Shown in pieces: positions 22,232-31,119 of a stretch of 64,000 nucleotides of DNA. The position numbers and the translations under genes were made by a program. Each line of letters starts with the position of its first letter. Positions within the stretch are counted from its first letter, which is position 1. The notes beneath the pieces are model-generated. The model did not search any database. It had not been told where the DNA came from and was given only the letters and a program-made list of their open reading frames with translations. Source of the DNA: Quadrisphaera setariae. Its GTDB lineage: Bacteria > Actinomycetota > Actinomycetes > Actinomycetales > Quadrisphaeraceae. The stretch covers positions 124,001-188,000 of the forward strand of contig NZ_VKAC01000012.1 of the NCBI RefSeq assembly GCF_008041935.1, read 5' to 3'.

Positions 22232-23212
22232 TCAGACGGTCCGGGCGAGGTCGGCCACGCCGATCATCCCGGCGTCGTTCCCGAGGGAGGCCAGCTCCAC
22301 GGGGATCGCGGGGCGGTGCCCGCGCGCGGTGAGCTGGCGGGCGAAGGCGGTGCGCGCCGGGGCGAGCAGGAGGTCACCGGCCTCGGAGACGCCGCCGCCG
22401 ACGACGACGAGCGCCGGGTCGAGCGCGGCGACGACGCTGGCGGCGCCCTCACCGATCCAGCGGCCGAGGTCGGCCAGCAGCTCGACGGCGGCGGTGTCGC
22501 CCTCCAGAGCGGCCTTGGTGACGGTGGGGCCCTGGATGGCCTCGGGGTCGTCGCCGGCCAGCTCCAGGAGGTGCGCCGCGAGCGGTGAGCCGGTGCGCGC
22601 CATCGCACGGGCCTCGCGCACGAGCGCCCGGCCCGAGGCGTACTGCTCCCAGCAGCCGCGGTTGCCGCAGCCGCAGGGGTGGCCGTCGGGGACCACCCGC
22701 ACGTGGCCGAGCTCCCCGGCGAAGCCGCTGGCGCCGCGCAGGAGGCGGTCGCCGATGACGATGCCGCCGCCCAGCCCCGTGCCGATGGTCAGCAGCACCA
22801 TGTCGTGCACCTCGTGACCGGCGCTGCTGGCGCTGCGACCGGTGCCGTGCGCGAACTCGCCCCACGCGGCGGCGTTGGCGTCGTTCTCCACCACCACGGG
22901 CAGCCCGAGGGCGCGCTCCAGGTCGGCGCGGACCGGCTCGTCGCGCCAGGCGAGGTTGGGCGCGAAGGTGACGACGGAGCGGCTGGCGTCCACGAAGCCG
23001 GCGGCGGCGACGCCCACGGCCGCGACGTCGTGCTCGCGGCGCAGCTCGCCCACGGCGTCCACCACGGCGGCGGCGATCGCGCCCACGTCGCGGGCCGGCG
23101 TCTCGCGCCGGGTCCGGGCCACGATGCGCCCGGCGGCGTCCACCGCGCCAGCTGCGATCTTGGTGCCGCCGATGTCCACGCCGACGGTCAGTGCGCCGGA
23201 AGGGGTGCTCAC
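22232..23212 (-). CDS. ROK-family glucokinase
   Basis: This 326-residue sugar kinase has the ATP-binding GVDIGGTKIAAG at its N-terminus, a TGLGGGIVI phosphate loop, the substrate-region VENDANAAAWGEF, and the ROK zinc motif CGCGNRGCWEQYASG. ROK glucokinases phosphorylate glucose and mediate carbon-catabolite signals in actinobacteria. I use GTG 23212; an upstream in-frame extension lacks ROK sequence and runs into the divergent gene. The start is divergent from the acyl-CoA synthetase across 64 bases. Confidence 0.88.
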   Translation of the reverse strand: MSTPSGALTVGVDIGGTKIAAGAVDAAGRIVARTRRETPARDVGAIAAAVVDAVGELRREHDVAAVGVAAAGFVDASRSVVTFAPNLAWRDEPVRADLERALGLPVVVENDANAAAWGEFAHGTGRSASSAGHEVHDMVLLTIGTGLGGGIVIGDRLLRGASGFAGELGHVRVVPDGHPCGCGNRGCWEQYASGRALVREARAMARTGSPLAAHLLELAGDDPEAIQGPTVTKAALEGDTAAVELLADLGRWIGEGAASVVAALDPALVVVGGGVSEAGDLLLAPARTAFARQLTARGHRPAIPVELASLGNDAGMIGVADLARTV

Positions 23213-23236
23213 GGCGCTGGACGCTACCCGCCTCGC

Positions 23237-23242
23237 TAGAGT
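23237..23242 (+). promoter_or_regulatory. Candidate -10 for the acyl-CoA synthetase
   Basis: TAGAGT lies 34 bases upstream of GTG 23277, leaving a leader that contains GAAGGAG at 23266-23272 as ribosome-binding site. No clear -35 is visible. Confidence 0.35.
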
Positions 23243-23276
23243 CGGCAGGACCCGCCGACCCGCCCGAAGGAGTGCA

Positions 23277-25106
23277 GTGATCGAGCGAGCCGAACCCCTG
23301 GACGTCCAGGTCGACCCCGCCCAGTCGGTGACCGACCTGCTGGTGCAGGTGGCCACCGAGTCCCCCGGGCTGCCGCTGCTGGCCCGCCCGGTCGGCGACG
23401 GGTGGGAGGAGCTGGGCGCCGCGGAGGTCGTGCGGCGCGTCAGGGCGCTGGCCGCCGGGCTCGCCGCCAGCGGGGTGGCACCCGGGGACCGGGTGGCGCT
23501 GCTGAGCCGGACCCGCCTGGAGTGGACCCTCGCCGACTACGCCATCTGGTGGGCCGGTGCCGTCACCGTGCCGGTGTACGAGACGTCCTCGGCGGAGCAG
23601 GCCGCGTGGATCGTCTCCGACTCCGGCTGCACGGCCGCGATCGTCGAGCAGCCCCGCCACCGCGACCTGCTCGCGTCGGTGGCCTCCGAGACCCCGGAGC
23701 TCGACCCGCAGCGGGTGTGGGTCATCGACGACGGCGGCTTCGGCGCGCTGGAGGCGCTCGGCGCCGACGCGTCGCTCGCCGTGGGCGAGGCGGAGCTGGA
23801 GCGTCGGCGCTCGGCCGTGACGGGGGCCGACCTCGCCACGATCATCTACACCTCGGGCACGACGGGGCGCCCCAAGGGCTGCCAGCTCACGCACGCCAAC
23901 TTCGTGGTGCTGTCCCGCAACGCCGTCTCCGCCATCCCCGAGGTCTTCGCCGCCGGTGGCTCGACGCTGCTCTTCCTGCCGCTCGCCCACGTGTTCGCCC
24001 GGTTCATCCAGGTGCTGTGCCTGGCGGGCCGCACCACGCTGGCCCACACGCCGGACTCCAAGGACCTCACGCGCGACCTCGCGAGCTTCCGGCCCACGTA
24101 CGTGCTCGCGGTGCCGCGCGTCTTCGAGAAGGTCTACGCCAGCGCCGAGCAGAAGGCCATCGAGGGCGGCAAGGGGAAGGTCTTCGCGAAAGCGGCCGCC
24201 GTCGCCGAGGCCTACAGCCGCGCCCAGGACGACGCGGTGGTGGGCGGCAGGGGGCCCGGCCTGGCGCTGCGGGTCCAGCACGCGCTCTTCGACAGGCTCG
24301 TCTACGCCAAGCTGCGCGCCGCCCTCGGCGGGCGCGCCACCTACGCCGTCTCCGGCGGCGGCCCGCTGGGCGAGCGGCTCGGCCACTTCTTCAAGGGCGT
24401 CGGGCTGACGGTGCTGCAGGGCTACGGCCTCACCGAGACCACCGCCCCCACCACGGTGAACCGGCCCGGCCGGGTCAAGGTGGCCTCGGTGGGGCGCCCG
24501 CTGCCGGGCTGCTCCATCCGCATCGACACCGACGGCGAGGTGCTCGTCAAGGGACCGCACGTCTGCACGGGGTACTGGCACAACCCCGCCGCCGACGCCG
24601 AGGCGTTCGACGCCGACGGGTGGTTCCGCACCGGAGACCTCGGCTCCCTGGACGAGGACGGGTTCCTGTCCATCACCGGCCGCAAGAAGGAGATCATCGT
24701 CACGGCCGGTGGCAAGAACGTCGCCCCCGCGGTGCTCGAGGACCGGCTGCGCGCCCACCCCCTGGTCAGCCAGGCCCTGGTGGTCGGCGACGCCCGCCCC
24801 TACGTGGCCTGCCTGATCACCCTCGACGCCGACGTGCTGCCCGGCTGGCTGCGCGCCCGTGGCATGCCGGTGCTCGACGTGGCCGCGGCCGCGAAGGACG
24901 CCGGCGTGCGCGCCGTGCTCCAGGAGGCCGTCGACCAGGCCAACGCGGCGGTGTCGCGCGCCGAGGGCATCAAGCGCTTCGCGGTGCTCGAGGACGACTT
25001 CACCGAGGCCAACGGCCTGCTGACCCCGTCGCTGAAGCTGCGGCGCCGGCAGGTCGTGGCGGCCCACGCCGACGCCGTGGAGGAGCTCTACAGCTCCAGG
25101 AGCTGA
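23277..25106 (+). CDS. Long-chain fatty-acid--CoA ligase (FadD15-like)
   Basis: This 609-residue AMP-forming synthetase shows IIYTSGTTGRPKGCQLTH (P-loop A3), LQGYGLTETTAPTT, WFRTGDLGSLDEDGFLSITGRKKEIIVTAGGKNVAP (A7/A8) and a C-terminal cap with a catalytic Lys region (LTPSLKLRRRQV). It activates long-chain fatty acids to acyl-CoA. The start GTG 23277 has a GAAGGAG site 4 bases upstream. The gene stands next to a PimB'-like mannosyltransferase, which corresponds to fadD15-pimB in Mycobacterium tuberculosis. The last 19 bases overlap the convergent transferase gene. Confidence 0.9.
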   Translation: MIERAEPLDVQVDPAQSVTDLLVQVATESPGLPLLARPVGDGWEELGAAEVVRRVRALAAGLAASGVAPGDRVALLSRTRLEWTLADYAIWWAGAVTVPVYETSSAEQAAWIVSDSGCTAAIVEQPRHRDLLASVASETPELDPQRVWVIDDGGFGALEALGADASLAVGEAELERRRSAVTGADLATIIYTSGTTGRPKGCQLTHANFVVLSRNAVSAIPEVFAAGGSTLLFLPLAHVFARFIQVLCLAGRTTLAHTPDSKDLTRDLASFRPTYVLAVPRVFEKVYASAEQKAIEGGKGKVFAKAAAVAEAYSRAQDDAVVGGRGPGLALRVQHALFDRLVYAKLRAALGGRATYAVSGGGPLGERLGHFFKGVGLTVLQGYGLTETTAPTTVNRPGRVKVASVGRPLPGCSIRIDTDGEVLVKGPHVCTGYWHNPAADAEAFDADGWFRTGDLGSLDEDGFLSITGRKKEIIVTAGGKNVAPAVLEDRLRAHPLVSQALVVGDARPYVACLITLDADVLPGWLRARGMPVLDVAAAAKDAGVRAVLQEAVDQANAAVSRAEGIKRFAVLEDDFTEANGLLTPSLKLRRRQVVAAHADAVEELYSSRS

Positions 25107-26284
25107 GCCAGCGCCGCGGCGCGCTCGTCCCAGCCCCACGCCTCGCGCACCCAGGCCCGGCCCGCCGCGCCCATGGCGCGGGCGCGGGCCGGGTCGGCGA
25201 GCAGGGACGCGACGGCGACGGCGACGGCGCCGGGGTCGGTGCCGTCCACGAGCAGCCCGGTCTCACCGTCGCGCACGGCGTCGGGAGCTCCGCCGGAGCG
25301 GCCCACCACCACGGGACGGCCGCTCGCGGCGGCCTCAAGGAAGCAGATGCCGAGCCCCTCGGTCTCCAGCCCGCCGAGCCTGTCGCGGCACGGCATGGCG
25401 AAGACGTCGGCGGCGGCGTGCGCGGCCGCGAGCTGTCCCCCGGGCAGGCGACCGGTGAGGAGCACGTCGCCCCCCGGGCCGCGGCGCAGTCCCAGGGAGT
25501 CCGCCAGGCGCTCGAGGTGGGCGCGGCGCGGCCCCTCCCCCACCAGCACGAGCACCGCCCCGGGCACGGCGCGCTGGACCGCGGGCAGGGCGCGCAGCAG
25601 CACGTCCTGGCCCTTGCGGGCCACCAGCCGCGAGACGCACAGGAGCACGGGTCGCCCGGTCACGCCCCACTGCTCGCGCAGCTCCCGCGCGGCGTCGTCG
25701 TCCTCGGGGCGGCCGAAGGCCGCCGGGTCCACCCCCGGAGACAGCGTGGTGACGCGCTCGCGCAGGGCGGTCGGCAGGGCGTGCGCGATGGGGGCGCCCG
25801 TGGCGGGACCGAGCACCGTGAGCACGTCGTTGCGCGCGGCGACGGCCCGCAGCGCCGCCCGGGAGCCCGGCAGCCTGGCCCACCACACCTCGTGGCCGTG
25901 GGTGGTGGCGACCGTGCGGCGGACCCCGGCGCGCCTCAGGGCCGGGGCGAGCAGGCCCAGGGGCGCCGCCGCGCCGAACCAGGCCCGGTCGCACCCGTGG
26001 GCTCGGGCGGTCGCGGCGACGCGGCGCGCGAGGGCCGGGGTCGGCAGCAGCAGGGTCCGGGGATCACGGACGACGACGACGCCGGCTGCGCCCAGCTCGG
26101 CGTCGAGGGCGCGCTGCGCGTCGGCCAGGGCGGGGTGGCGGCGCGTGTGCACGACCACGCGGCTCGCCCCGTGGTGGTGCAGCCGCCGCACGACGTTCTC
26201 GACGAAGGCCTCGATGCCCCCCGCGCGCGGCGGGAAGTCGTTGGTGACGACGAGCGTCGCCCCGCTCCCTCCGGCTCCGCTCAC
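25088..26284 (-). CDS. GT4 glycosyltransferase, PimB'-like mannosyltransferase
   Basis: This 398-residue glycosyltransferase begins with VVTNDFPPRAGGIEAFVENV, the acceptor-side Gly-rich loop of GT4 enzymes. It ends with the donor-binding EX7E motif (ETEGLGICFLEAAASGRPVV). PimB' adds the second mannose to phosphatidylinositol monomannoside. GDP-mannose is the likely donor by homology, but related trehalose or polyprenol mannosyltransferases share the motifs. GTG 26284 overlaps the upstream stop (GTGA). The 3' end overlaps fadD by 19 bases, an unusually tight convergent join. Confidence 0.82.
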   Translation of the reverse strand: MSGAGGSGATLVVTNDFPPRAGGIEAFVENVVRRLHHHGASRVVVHTRRHPALADAQRALDAELGAAGVVVVRDPRTLLLPTPALARRVAATARAHGCDRAWFGAAAPLGLLAPALRRAGVRRTVATTHGHEVWWARLPGSRAALRAVAARNDVLTVLGPATGAPIAHALPTALRERVTTLSPGVDPAAFGRPEDDDAARELREQWGVTGRPVLLCVSRLVARKGQDVLLRALPAVQRAVPGAVLVLVGEGPRRAHLERLADSLGLRRGPGGDVLLTGRLPGGQLAAAHAAADVFAMPCRDRLGGLETEGLGICFLEAAASGRPVVVGRSGGAPDAVRDGETGLLVDGTDPGAVAVAVASLLADPARARAMGAAGRAWVREAWGWDERAAALAQLLEL

Positions 26285-27756
26285 GCGGCCAGCTCCTGCA
26301 GCTCTGCGCGCCAGAGCCGGACCACCTCGGCGCGGTCGGTGCCGAGCGTCGAGGCCAGGGCCGCGTCGAGGGCGGCGTCGGCGTCGCCGTCGCCCGGCTC
26401 GGTGGACGCGGCGCGGTACAGCTGGACGACGCGGTCGTCGCCGTAGCGCCGCGCGAGGGCGGTGACCGCCAGCCACGCGCTGGAGTAGGCCGGGCCCACG
26501 TCCGAGGTCCTGGTCGGGTCGAAGTCGTCGGGGGTCGGCAGGGCCTGCGGCGCCCGGCCGGCCCGCACCTGGGTCGCGAGGTCCGCGGCCACGGACTGCT
26601 CGGACAGGCCCGTCCCGCGGTAGCCCACCCAGTCCGCGAACCCCTCCGAGAGCCACAGCGGCACCGCCCGGGTGGCCCCGGAGCGGGTCGCCACGTGCGT
26701 GAGCTCGTGGGTGAGGACCACCTGCTGGCCCAGCGGGGCGAGCTTCCCGAACCCGTTCGGGTTCACCACCACGTGGTCGCCGCGGGTCGCCCCCGCACCG
26801 CCCACCAGCTCCCCGGTGGTCACGGCCGCGATCTGGTCGAGGCCGGCGTCGTCGTCGCGGCCCAGCAGCCGGGCCATCTGCGCCTGGTCGGCGGGCACCT
26901 CCACCACGGTGCTGCGGGGCCACCCCTGGCCCCAGACGGCGTCCACGGCGCGCGCGCCCGTGGTGGTGAGCTGCGCGACGCGGTCCAGCTCGGAGCGCTC
27001 CGCCGTGCCGATCACCACCGCCCGCGGCGAGGTCACCACCGACACCGGCGCGAGGTCCCACAGGTCCGGCACGGTCTCGCCGTCGGCGTCGTCGGCCACC
27101 GCCCAGCCGTCGCCGCTGGGCACGACGGTGAGGTCCTGCTGGCGGCGGACCGGGTCGTCCCCGGCGCCCGACACCGACCACACCAGGGTGGTCCGCGCCA
27201 CCCAGCTGCGCGCCGGGAGCTGCTCGGCGCGCTGGGCGGGCAGGGCGGGCCCGCTGCCGGTCACCTGCCACGACCAGCTGCCCAGCGGCACCGGCGCGAG
27301 CCTGTCGAAGACCGCCCGCGTGCGGGTCCGGTAGGCGTCCAGGGCCGGCCGGGCCGCCGGGGACACGGAGGCGTCGCCGGCCACGGCGGCGTTCCACGCC
27401 TGCTCGTCGCGGGCCACCAGCGCGGCGGCGCGGGCGTCCAGCAGCGCCTGCACGGCGCGCTGCGCCGACGGCGCTCCCGAGGTGGAGTCACCGGTGGTGG
27501 CCGAGGCCGAGGGCGGCGCGCTGGCCGCGGAGGTCGTCGTGGAGGCCGGGGAGGGCTCGACGAGCAGGCGCACGGCCGCGGTGCCCAGCACGGCGGCCGC
27601 CGCGAGCACGAGCAGGCCGCTGAGCAGGCGGGTCGCCCCGGAGCGCGCGCTGCTGCGGCGACGGGCCCGCCGGGCCGGGCGGTGGAGGTCGCGCCGGCGG
27701 GGCAGGTCCTCGGACGGCTCGGGGCGGCCCCCGGCCGCGCTGTGCCGTCCCGCCAC
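26281..27756 (-). CDS. Membrane-anchored gluzincin (peptidase MA-like) protein
   Basis: This 491-residue protein has an Arg-rich cytoplasmic N-terminus (residues 1-45), a single membrane helix (LLSGLLVLAAAAVLGTAAVRLL) and a large outside domain. Near residues 350-354 is the zinc motif HELTH, followed by LWLSEGFADWVGY, whose Glu is the third ligand of gluzincin proteases. A preceding 250-residue region resembles a lipocalin/NTF2-like stalk. I infer a secreted-facing zinc peptidase of unknown substrate. The gene is translationally coupled to the PimB'-like transferase. A TAGCAT -10 lies 7 bases before the GTG. Confidence 0.72.
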   Translation of the reverse strand: MAGRHSAAGGRPEPSEDLPRRRDLHRPARRARRRSSARSGATRLLSGLLVLAAAAVLGTAAVRLLVEPSPASTTTSAASAPPSASATTGDSTSGAPSAQRAVQALLDARAAALVARDEQAWNAAVAGDASVSPAARPALDAYRTRTRAVFDRLAPVPLGSWSWQVTGSGPALPAQRAEQLPARSWVARTTLVWSVSGAGDDPVRRQQDLTVVPSGDGWAVADDADGETVPDLWDLAPVSVVTSPRAVVIGTAERSELDRVAQLTTTGARAVDAVWGQGWPRSTVVEVPADQAQMARLLGRDDDAGLDQIAAVTTGELVGGAGATRGDHVVVNPNGFGKLAPLGQQVVLTHELTHVATRSGATRAVPLWLSEGFADWVGYRGTGLSEQSVAADLATQVRAGRAPQALPTPDDFDPTRTSDVGPAYSSAWLAVTALARRYGDDRVVQLYRAASTEPGDGDADAALDAALASTLGTDRAEVVRLWRAELQELAA

Positions 27757-27763
27757 GGCAGCG

Positions 27764-27769
27764 ATGCTA
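27764..27769 (-). promoter_or_regulatory. Candidate -10, leaderless promoter of the gluzincin gene
   Basis: TAGCAT on the minus strand, then 7 bases, then GTG 27756. It forms a divergent pair with the -10 at 27811. Confidence 0.42.
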
Positions 27770-27810
27770 CGTGCCGGCGCTGACCGTGGCGGGGTGTCGG
27801 TGGCGGCACC

Positions 27811-27816
27811 TAGCGT
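27811..27816 (+). promoter_or_regulatory. Candidate -10, leaderless promoter of the exonuclease fusion gene
   Basis: TAGCGT, then 7 bases, then GTG 27824. There is no Shine-Dalgarno sequence, which supports this start over the in-frame GTG at 27794. Confidence 0.42.
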
Positions 27817-27823
27817 CCGGCGG

Positions 27824-29566
27824 GTGGTGCTCCCCTCCCCCTCCACGCTCCCGCTGTGGGAGGACGACGCAGCGCCGTCGTCCTCCGCAGGGCTGGGCGG
27901 CCTCGACCCGGCCACGCCGCTGCACGAGGTGGACTTCCTCGTGCTCGACTTCGAGACCACCGGGGCGTCCGCCGCCACCTGCGCCATCACGGAGGTGGGC
28001 GCCGTGCGGGTGCGGGGCGGGGAGGTGGTGGCCGAGCTCGGCTCGCTGGTGCGCCCGCCGGGACCGATCCCGCAGGAGATCACCGCCCTCACCGGCATCT
28101 CCGACGCCATGGTCGCGGGGGCGCCCAGCATCGGGCAGGTGCTCGCGCCGCTGCTCGAGCTGCTGCGGGGCGCCGTGCTCGTGGCCCACAACGCGCCGTT
28201 CGACGTCTCCTTCCTGCGAGCGGCCTGCGCCGCCACGGACCGCGACTGGCCGGCGCCCGCCGTCATCGACACGCTGCGGCTGGCCCGGGCCGTCCTGGCG
28301 CGCGGCGAGGTGCGCGACCACAAGCTCGGCACGCTCGCCCGGCACCTCTCCGCGCGCACCACCCCCACCCACCGCGCCCTGGACGACGCGCGCGCCACCG
28401 TGGACGTGCTCCACGCCCTGCTCGCCCGGGTCGGCTCCCTCGGCGTGACCACCCTGGGGGACCTGGCGCAGGTGGCGCCGGCGGTGCCCGAGCAGGTGCG
28501 GCGCAAGCGCACCCTGGCGGACGGGCTGCCCTCCGCACCCGGCGTGTACCTCTTCAAGGACGCCCAGGGCCGCGTGCTCTACGTGGGCACGAGCGGGAAC
28601 CTGCGGGCCCGGGTGCGCAGCTACTTCACCGCCGCCGAGCGGCGCACCCGCATGGCGGAGATGGTGCAGCTGGCGGCCTCCGTCGTGCCCGTGGTGTGCT
28701 CGACGCCGCTCGAGGCCCAGGTCCGCGAGCTGCGCCTCATCGCCGAGCACGACCCCCACTACAACCGCAGGTCCCGGCGCCCGGAGCGGCTGCCGTGGGT
28801 CAAGCTCACCGCCGAGCCCTACCCGCGGCTCTCCGTGGTGCGCGAGGTCCGCGACGACGCTGCGGCGGGAGCCGCCTACCTGGGCCCGTTCTCCTCCTCG
28901 CGCTCGGCGCTGGCCGCCGTCGAGGCCGTGCAGGACGCCCTGCCCCTGCGCCGGTGCTCGGGTCGCCTGCCGCTGCGGCCCGCGGCCGGCGCCTCCGCGT
29001 GCGCGCTGCACGAGATCGGCAGGTGCGGTGCCCCCTGCACCGGTGCGCAGTCGCCCGACGAGTACGGCCTCGTCGCCGACCGCGCCCGCACCGCGCTCGT
29101 AGCAGACCCGGCGCCGGTGCTGGCCTCCGCGCGCGCCCGCCTGGCCGAGCTGGCCGCGGCGGAGCGCTACGAGGAGGCGGGGCTGGTGCGGGACAGGTCG
29201 CTCGCCTTCCTGCGCGGCGCCGCCCGCGCGCAGCGCCTGGCCCCGCTGGCCGCGGCCGCCGAGGTGGTGGCCGCGCGGCGCAGGCCCGGCGGCGGCTGGG
29301 AGCTGGTGGTGGTCCGGCACGGCCGCCTCGCCGGCACCACCACCACGCCCCCGGGAGCCGACCCGCGCCCCGCGGTGGACGCCCTGCGGGCCACGGCGGA
29401 GGTCGTCAGCGCCCCGGTGCCCCCGGAGCCGGCGTGCAGCGCCGAGGAGGCCGAGAAGGTCCTGGGCTGGCTCGAGGGCGACGGCGTCCGGCTGGTCAGC
29501 GTCGAGGGCACCTGGGCGTGCCCGGTGAGGTCGGCGATCGGGACGTCCCTGGGCGCCGCTGGGTGA
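27824..29566 (+). CDS. DEDDh 3'-5' exonuclease fused to a GIY-YIG (UvrC-like) nuclease
   Basis: This 580-residue fusion starts with an epsilon-type exonuclease: DFETTG (Exo I), VAHNAPFDVSFL (Exo II) and THRALDDARAT (Exo III). A UvrC/Cho-type GIY-YIG module follows: GVYLFKDAQGRVLYVGTSGNLRARVRSYF near residues 240-270, then an ERYEEAGLVRDR UvrB-contact-like segment. The same fusion is known in actinobacteria (Rv2191 family). The role is presumed damage-linked DNA processing; the catalytic residues of both domains appear intact. Start GTG 27824 follows a TAGCGT -10 by 7 bases. Confidence 0.87.
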   Translation: MVLPSPSTLPLWEDDAAPSSSAGLGGLDPATPLHEVDFLVLDFETTGASAATCAITEVGAVRVRGGEVVAELGSLVRPPGPIPQEITALTGISDAMVAGAPSIGQVLAPLLELLRGAVLVAHNAPFDVSFLRAACAATDRDWPAPAVIDTLRLARAVLARGEVRDHKLGTLARHLSARTTPTHRALDDARATVDVLHALLARVGSLGVTTLGDLAQVAPAVPEQVRRKRTLADGLPSAPGVYLFKDAQGRVLYVGTSGNLRARVRSYFTAAERRTRMAEMVQLAASVVPVVCSTPLEAQVRELRLIAEHDPHYNRRSRRPERLPWVKLTAEPYPRLSVVREVRDDAAAGAAYLGPFSSSRSALAAVEAVQDALPLRRCSGRLPLRPAAGASACALHEIGRCGAPCTGAQSPDEYGLVADRARTALVADPAPVLASARARLAELAAAERYEEAGLVRDRSLAFLRGAARAQRLAPLAAAAEVVAARRRPGGGWELVVVRHGRLAGTTTTPPGADPRPAVDALRATAEVVSAPVPPEPACSAEEAEKVLGWLEGDGVRLVSVEGTWACPVRSAIGTSLGAAG

Positions 29567-29585
29567 GGCGTGCTGGGATGTGACC

Positions 29586-29867
29586 GTGATCACCGCCATC
29601 GTCCACGTCGACGTCGAGGTCTCCCTGGTCCCTGAGGCGGCGGCGGCCATCGCCGACGTCGACGGCGTCAGCGAGGTCTACTCCGTCACCGGAGACACCG
29701 ACCTCGTCGTCATGGTCCGCGTCGCCCAGCAGGAGGCGCTGGCCGACGTCATCGCCGACCGGATCGGCAAGGTGCACGGCGTGCGCGCCACCCGCACCTA
29801 CCTCGCGTTCCGCGCCTACTCCCGGCACGACCTGGAGGCGGCGTTCGCCATCGGCGCGGACGAGTAG
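29586..29867 (+). CDS. Lrp/AsnC-type ligand-binding (RAM) domain protein without DNA-binding domain
   Basis: This 93-residue protein is a stand-alone RAM domain of the Lrp/AsnC family (TAIVHVDVEVSLVPE, VSEVYSVTGDTDLVVMVRV, GVRATRTYLAFRAYSRHDLEAAFAIG). It has no helix-turn-helix. Such proteins bind amino acids and oligomerise, and may modulate full-length Lrp regulators. I choose GTG 29586 because related proteins begin MITAIV and a TGGGAT -10-like element sits 6 bases upstream; GTG 29580 is also possible. It neighbours trpD and the cytochrome operons as in mycobacteria. Confidence 0.78.
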   Translation: MITAIVHVDVEVSLVPEAAAAIADVDGVSEVYSVTGDTDLVVMVRVAQQEALADVIADRIGKVHGVRATRTYLAFRAYSRHDLEAAFAIGADE

Positions 29868-29872
29868 CCCTC

Positions 29873-29893
29873 CGGCCGGCCGTCAGCCGGCCG
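29873..29893. terminator. Bidirectional terminator between the RAM protein gene and trpD
   Basis: CGGCCGGC-CGTCA-GCCGGCCG forms a perfect 8-bp stem with a 5-base loop. It fills the gap between two converging genes (stops at 29867 and 29894). No T-tract follows, as is common in GC-rich actinobacteria. Confidence 0.55.
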
Positions 29894-30973
29894 TCAGCTG
29901 GCGGTCGCCGCCACCCAGCGCTCGAGCACGGCCGCGGCAGCTCCGCTGTCCACCGAGGCGGCGGCCACGGCCAGCTGGCGGCGCAGGTCCTCGTGGAGGT
30001 CACCGGCCAGGCCGTCCGCCGCGACGAGAGCAGCGGCGGCGTTGAGCAGCACCGCGTCTCGCACCGGTCCGGTCCTCCCGGCGAGGACGTCGCGGGCCAC
30101 GGCGGCGTTGTGGCGCGCGTCACCACCGGCGAGGTCCGCGAGGGTCGACGGCGCCAGGTCGAGGGCGCGGGGGTCCACCGACAGCGGCTCCACCGCGCCG
30201 GCGCCCACGCGCCAGGCCGCCGAGGGGCCGGAGGTCGTCAGCTCGTCGAGCCCGTCGTCGCCGCGGAAGACCAGCGCCCGCGTGCCGCGCCGCGCCAGCA
30301 CCCCCGCCACCAGCGGCGCCAGGCGCGCGTCCGCCACCCCGATCGCCGCGGCGCCGGGCCGGCCCGGGTTCGTCATGGGGCCGAGGATGTTGAAGGCCGT
30401 CGGCACGCCCAGGCCGGTGCGCGCCTCGGCTGCGTGCCGGAAGGCCGGGTGGAACACGCGCGCGAAGGCGAACGTGATGCCCACCTCGCCCGCCACCTCG
30501 CCGACCCGGTCGGCGGGCAGGTCGAGGCGGACGCCGAGCTCCTCGAGCAGGTCGGCCGAGCCGCACTGCGACGAGGCGGCGCGGTTGCCGTGCTTGACCA
30601 CGGTGCGGCCCGCTCCCGCCACCACCAGCGCGGCCATGGTGGAGATGTTGACGGTGCTCGTCCCGGTGACCGACCGGTCACCACCGGTGCCGACGACGTC
30701 GACAGCGGCGTCGAGCGGGCCGGCGGAGGCGGGCAGGCGCAGCGGGACCGCCCGGGCGAGCATCTCGTCGGCCAGGCCGCCCAGCTCCGCCACCGTCTCG
30801 CCCTTGGCGCGCAGCGCCACGAGGAAGCCGGCCAGCGGCACGGCCGCCGCCTCCCCCGACATCACCCGCGCCATGGCCCACGCGCAGTCCTCCGAGGAGA
30901 GGTCACGGCCGGCGACCAGTGCTGAGATCAAGGACGGCCAGGTGCGCGCACCGGGTGCTCCGAGGGCTGCCAC
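29894..30973 (-). CDS. trpD: Anthranilate phosphoribosyltransferase
   Basis: This 359-residue enzyme carries the PRPP-binding loop [20 protein letters not shown] and the [21 protein letters not shown] block that binds anthranilate and magnesium. It transfers the ribosyl phosphate of PRPP to anthranilate in tryptophan synthesis. It is the only trp gene here; in mycobacteria trpD occupies the same position beside ctaE and away from other trp genes. Transcription diverges from ctaE across 146 bases. Confidence 0.95.
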   Translation of the reverse strand: MAALGAPGARTWPSLISALVAGRDLSSEDCAWAMARVMSGEAAAVPLAGFLVALRAKGETVAELGGLADEMLARAVPLRLPASAGPLDAAVDVVGTGGDRSVTGTSTVNISTMAALVVAGAGRTVVKHGNRAASSQCGSADLLEELGVRLDLPADRVGEVAGEVGITFAFARVFHPAFRHAAEARTGLGVPTAFNILGPMTNPGRPGAAAIGVADARLAPLVAGVLARRGTRALVFRGDDGLDELTTSGPSAAWRVGAGAVEPLSVDPRALDLAPSTLADLAGGDARHNAAVARDVLAGRTGPVRDAVLLNAAAALVAADGLAGDLHEDLRRQLAVAAASVDSGAAAAVLERWVAATAS

Positions 30974-31107
30974 GGCGACACCCTGCCAGGTGGGGACGGC
31001 GATCCGAGAGCCCGGGCCCAGCCTGCGCCCAGCCGCGGGTGGTGTGATCGTGACCGCATCGTGTCCGCACGGCGGGTCCCGGCGCCACTACGCCGGGTGG
31101 CTGACGC

Positions 31108-31113
31108 CATAAT
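31108..31113 (+). promoter_or_regulatory. Candidate -10 of ctaE, leaderless
   Basis: CATAAT lies 6 bases before the ctaE GTG at 31120. It sits in CGCCAT-A-ATGGCG (31105-31117), a 6-bp inverted repeat with a one-base spacer that could also bind a regulator. No Shine-Dalgarno sequence is visible. Confidence 0.5.
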
Positions 31114-31119
31114 GGCGCC

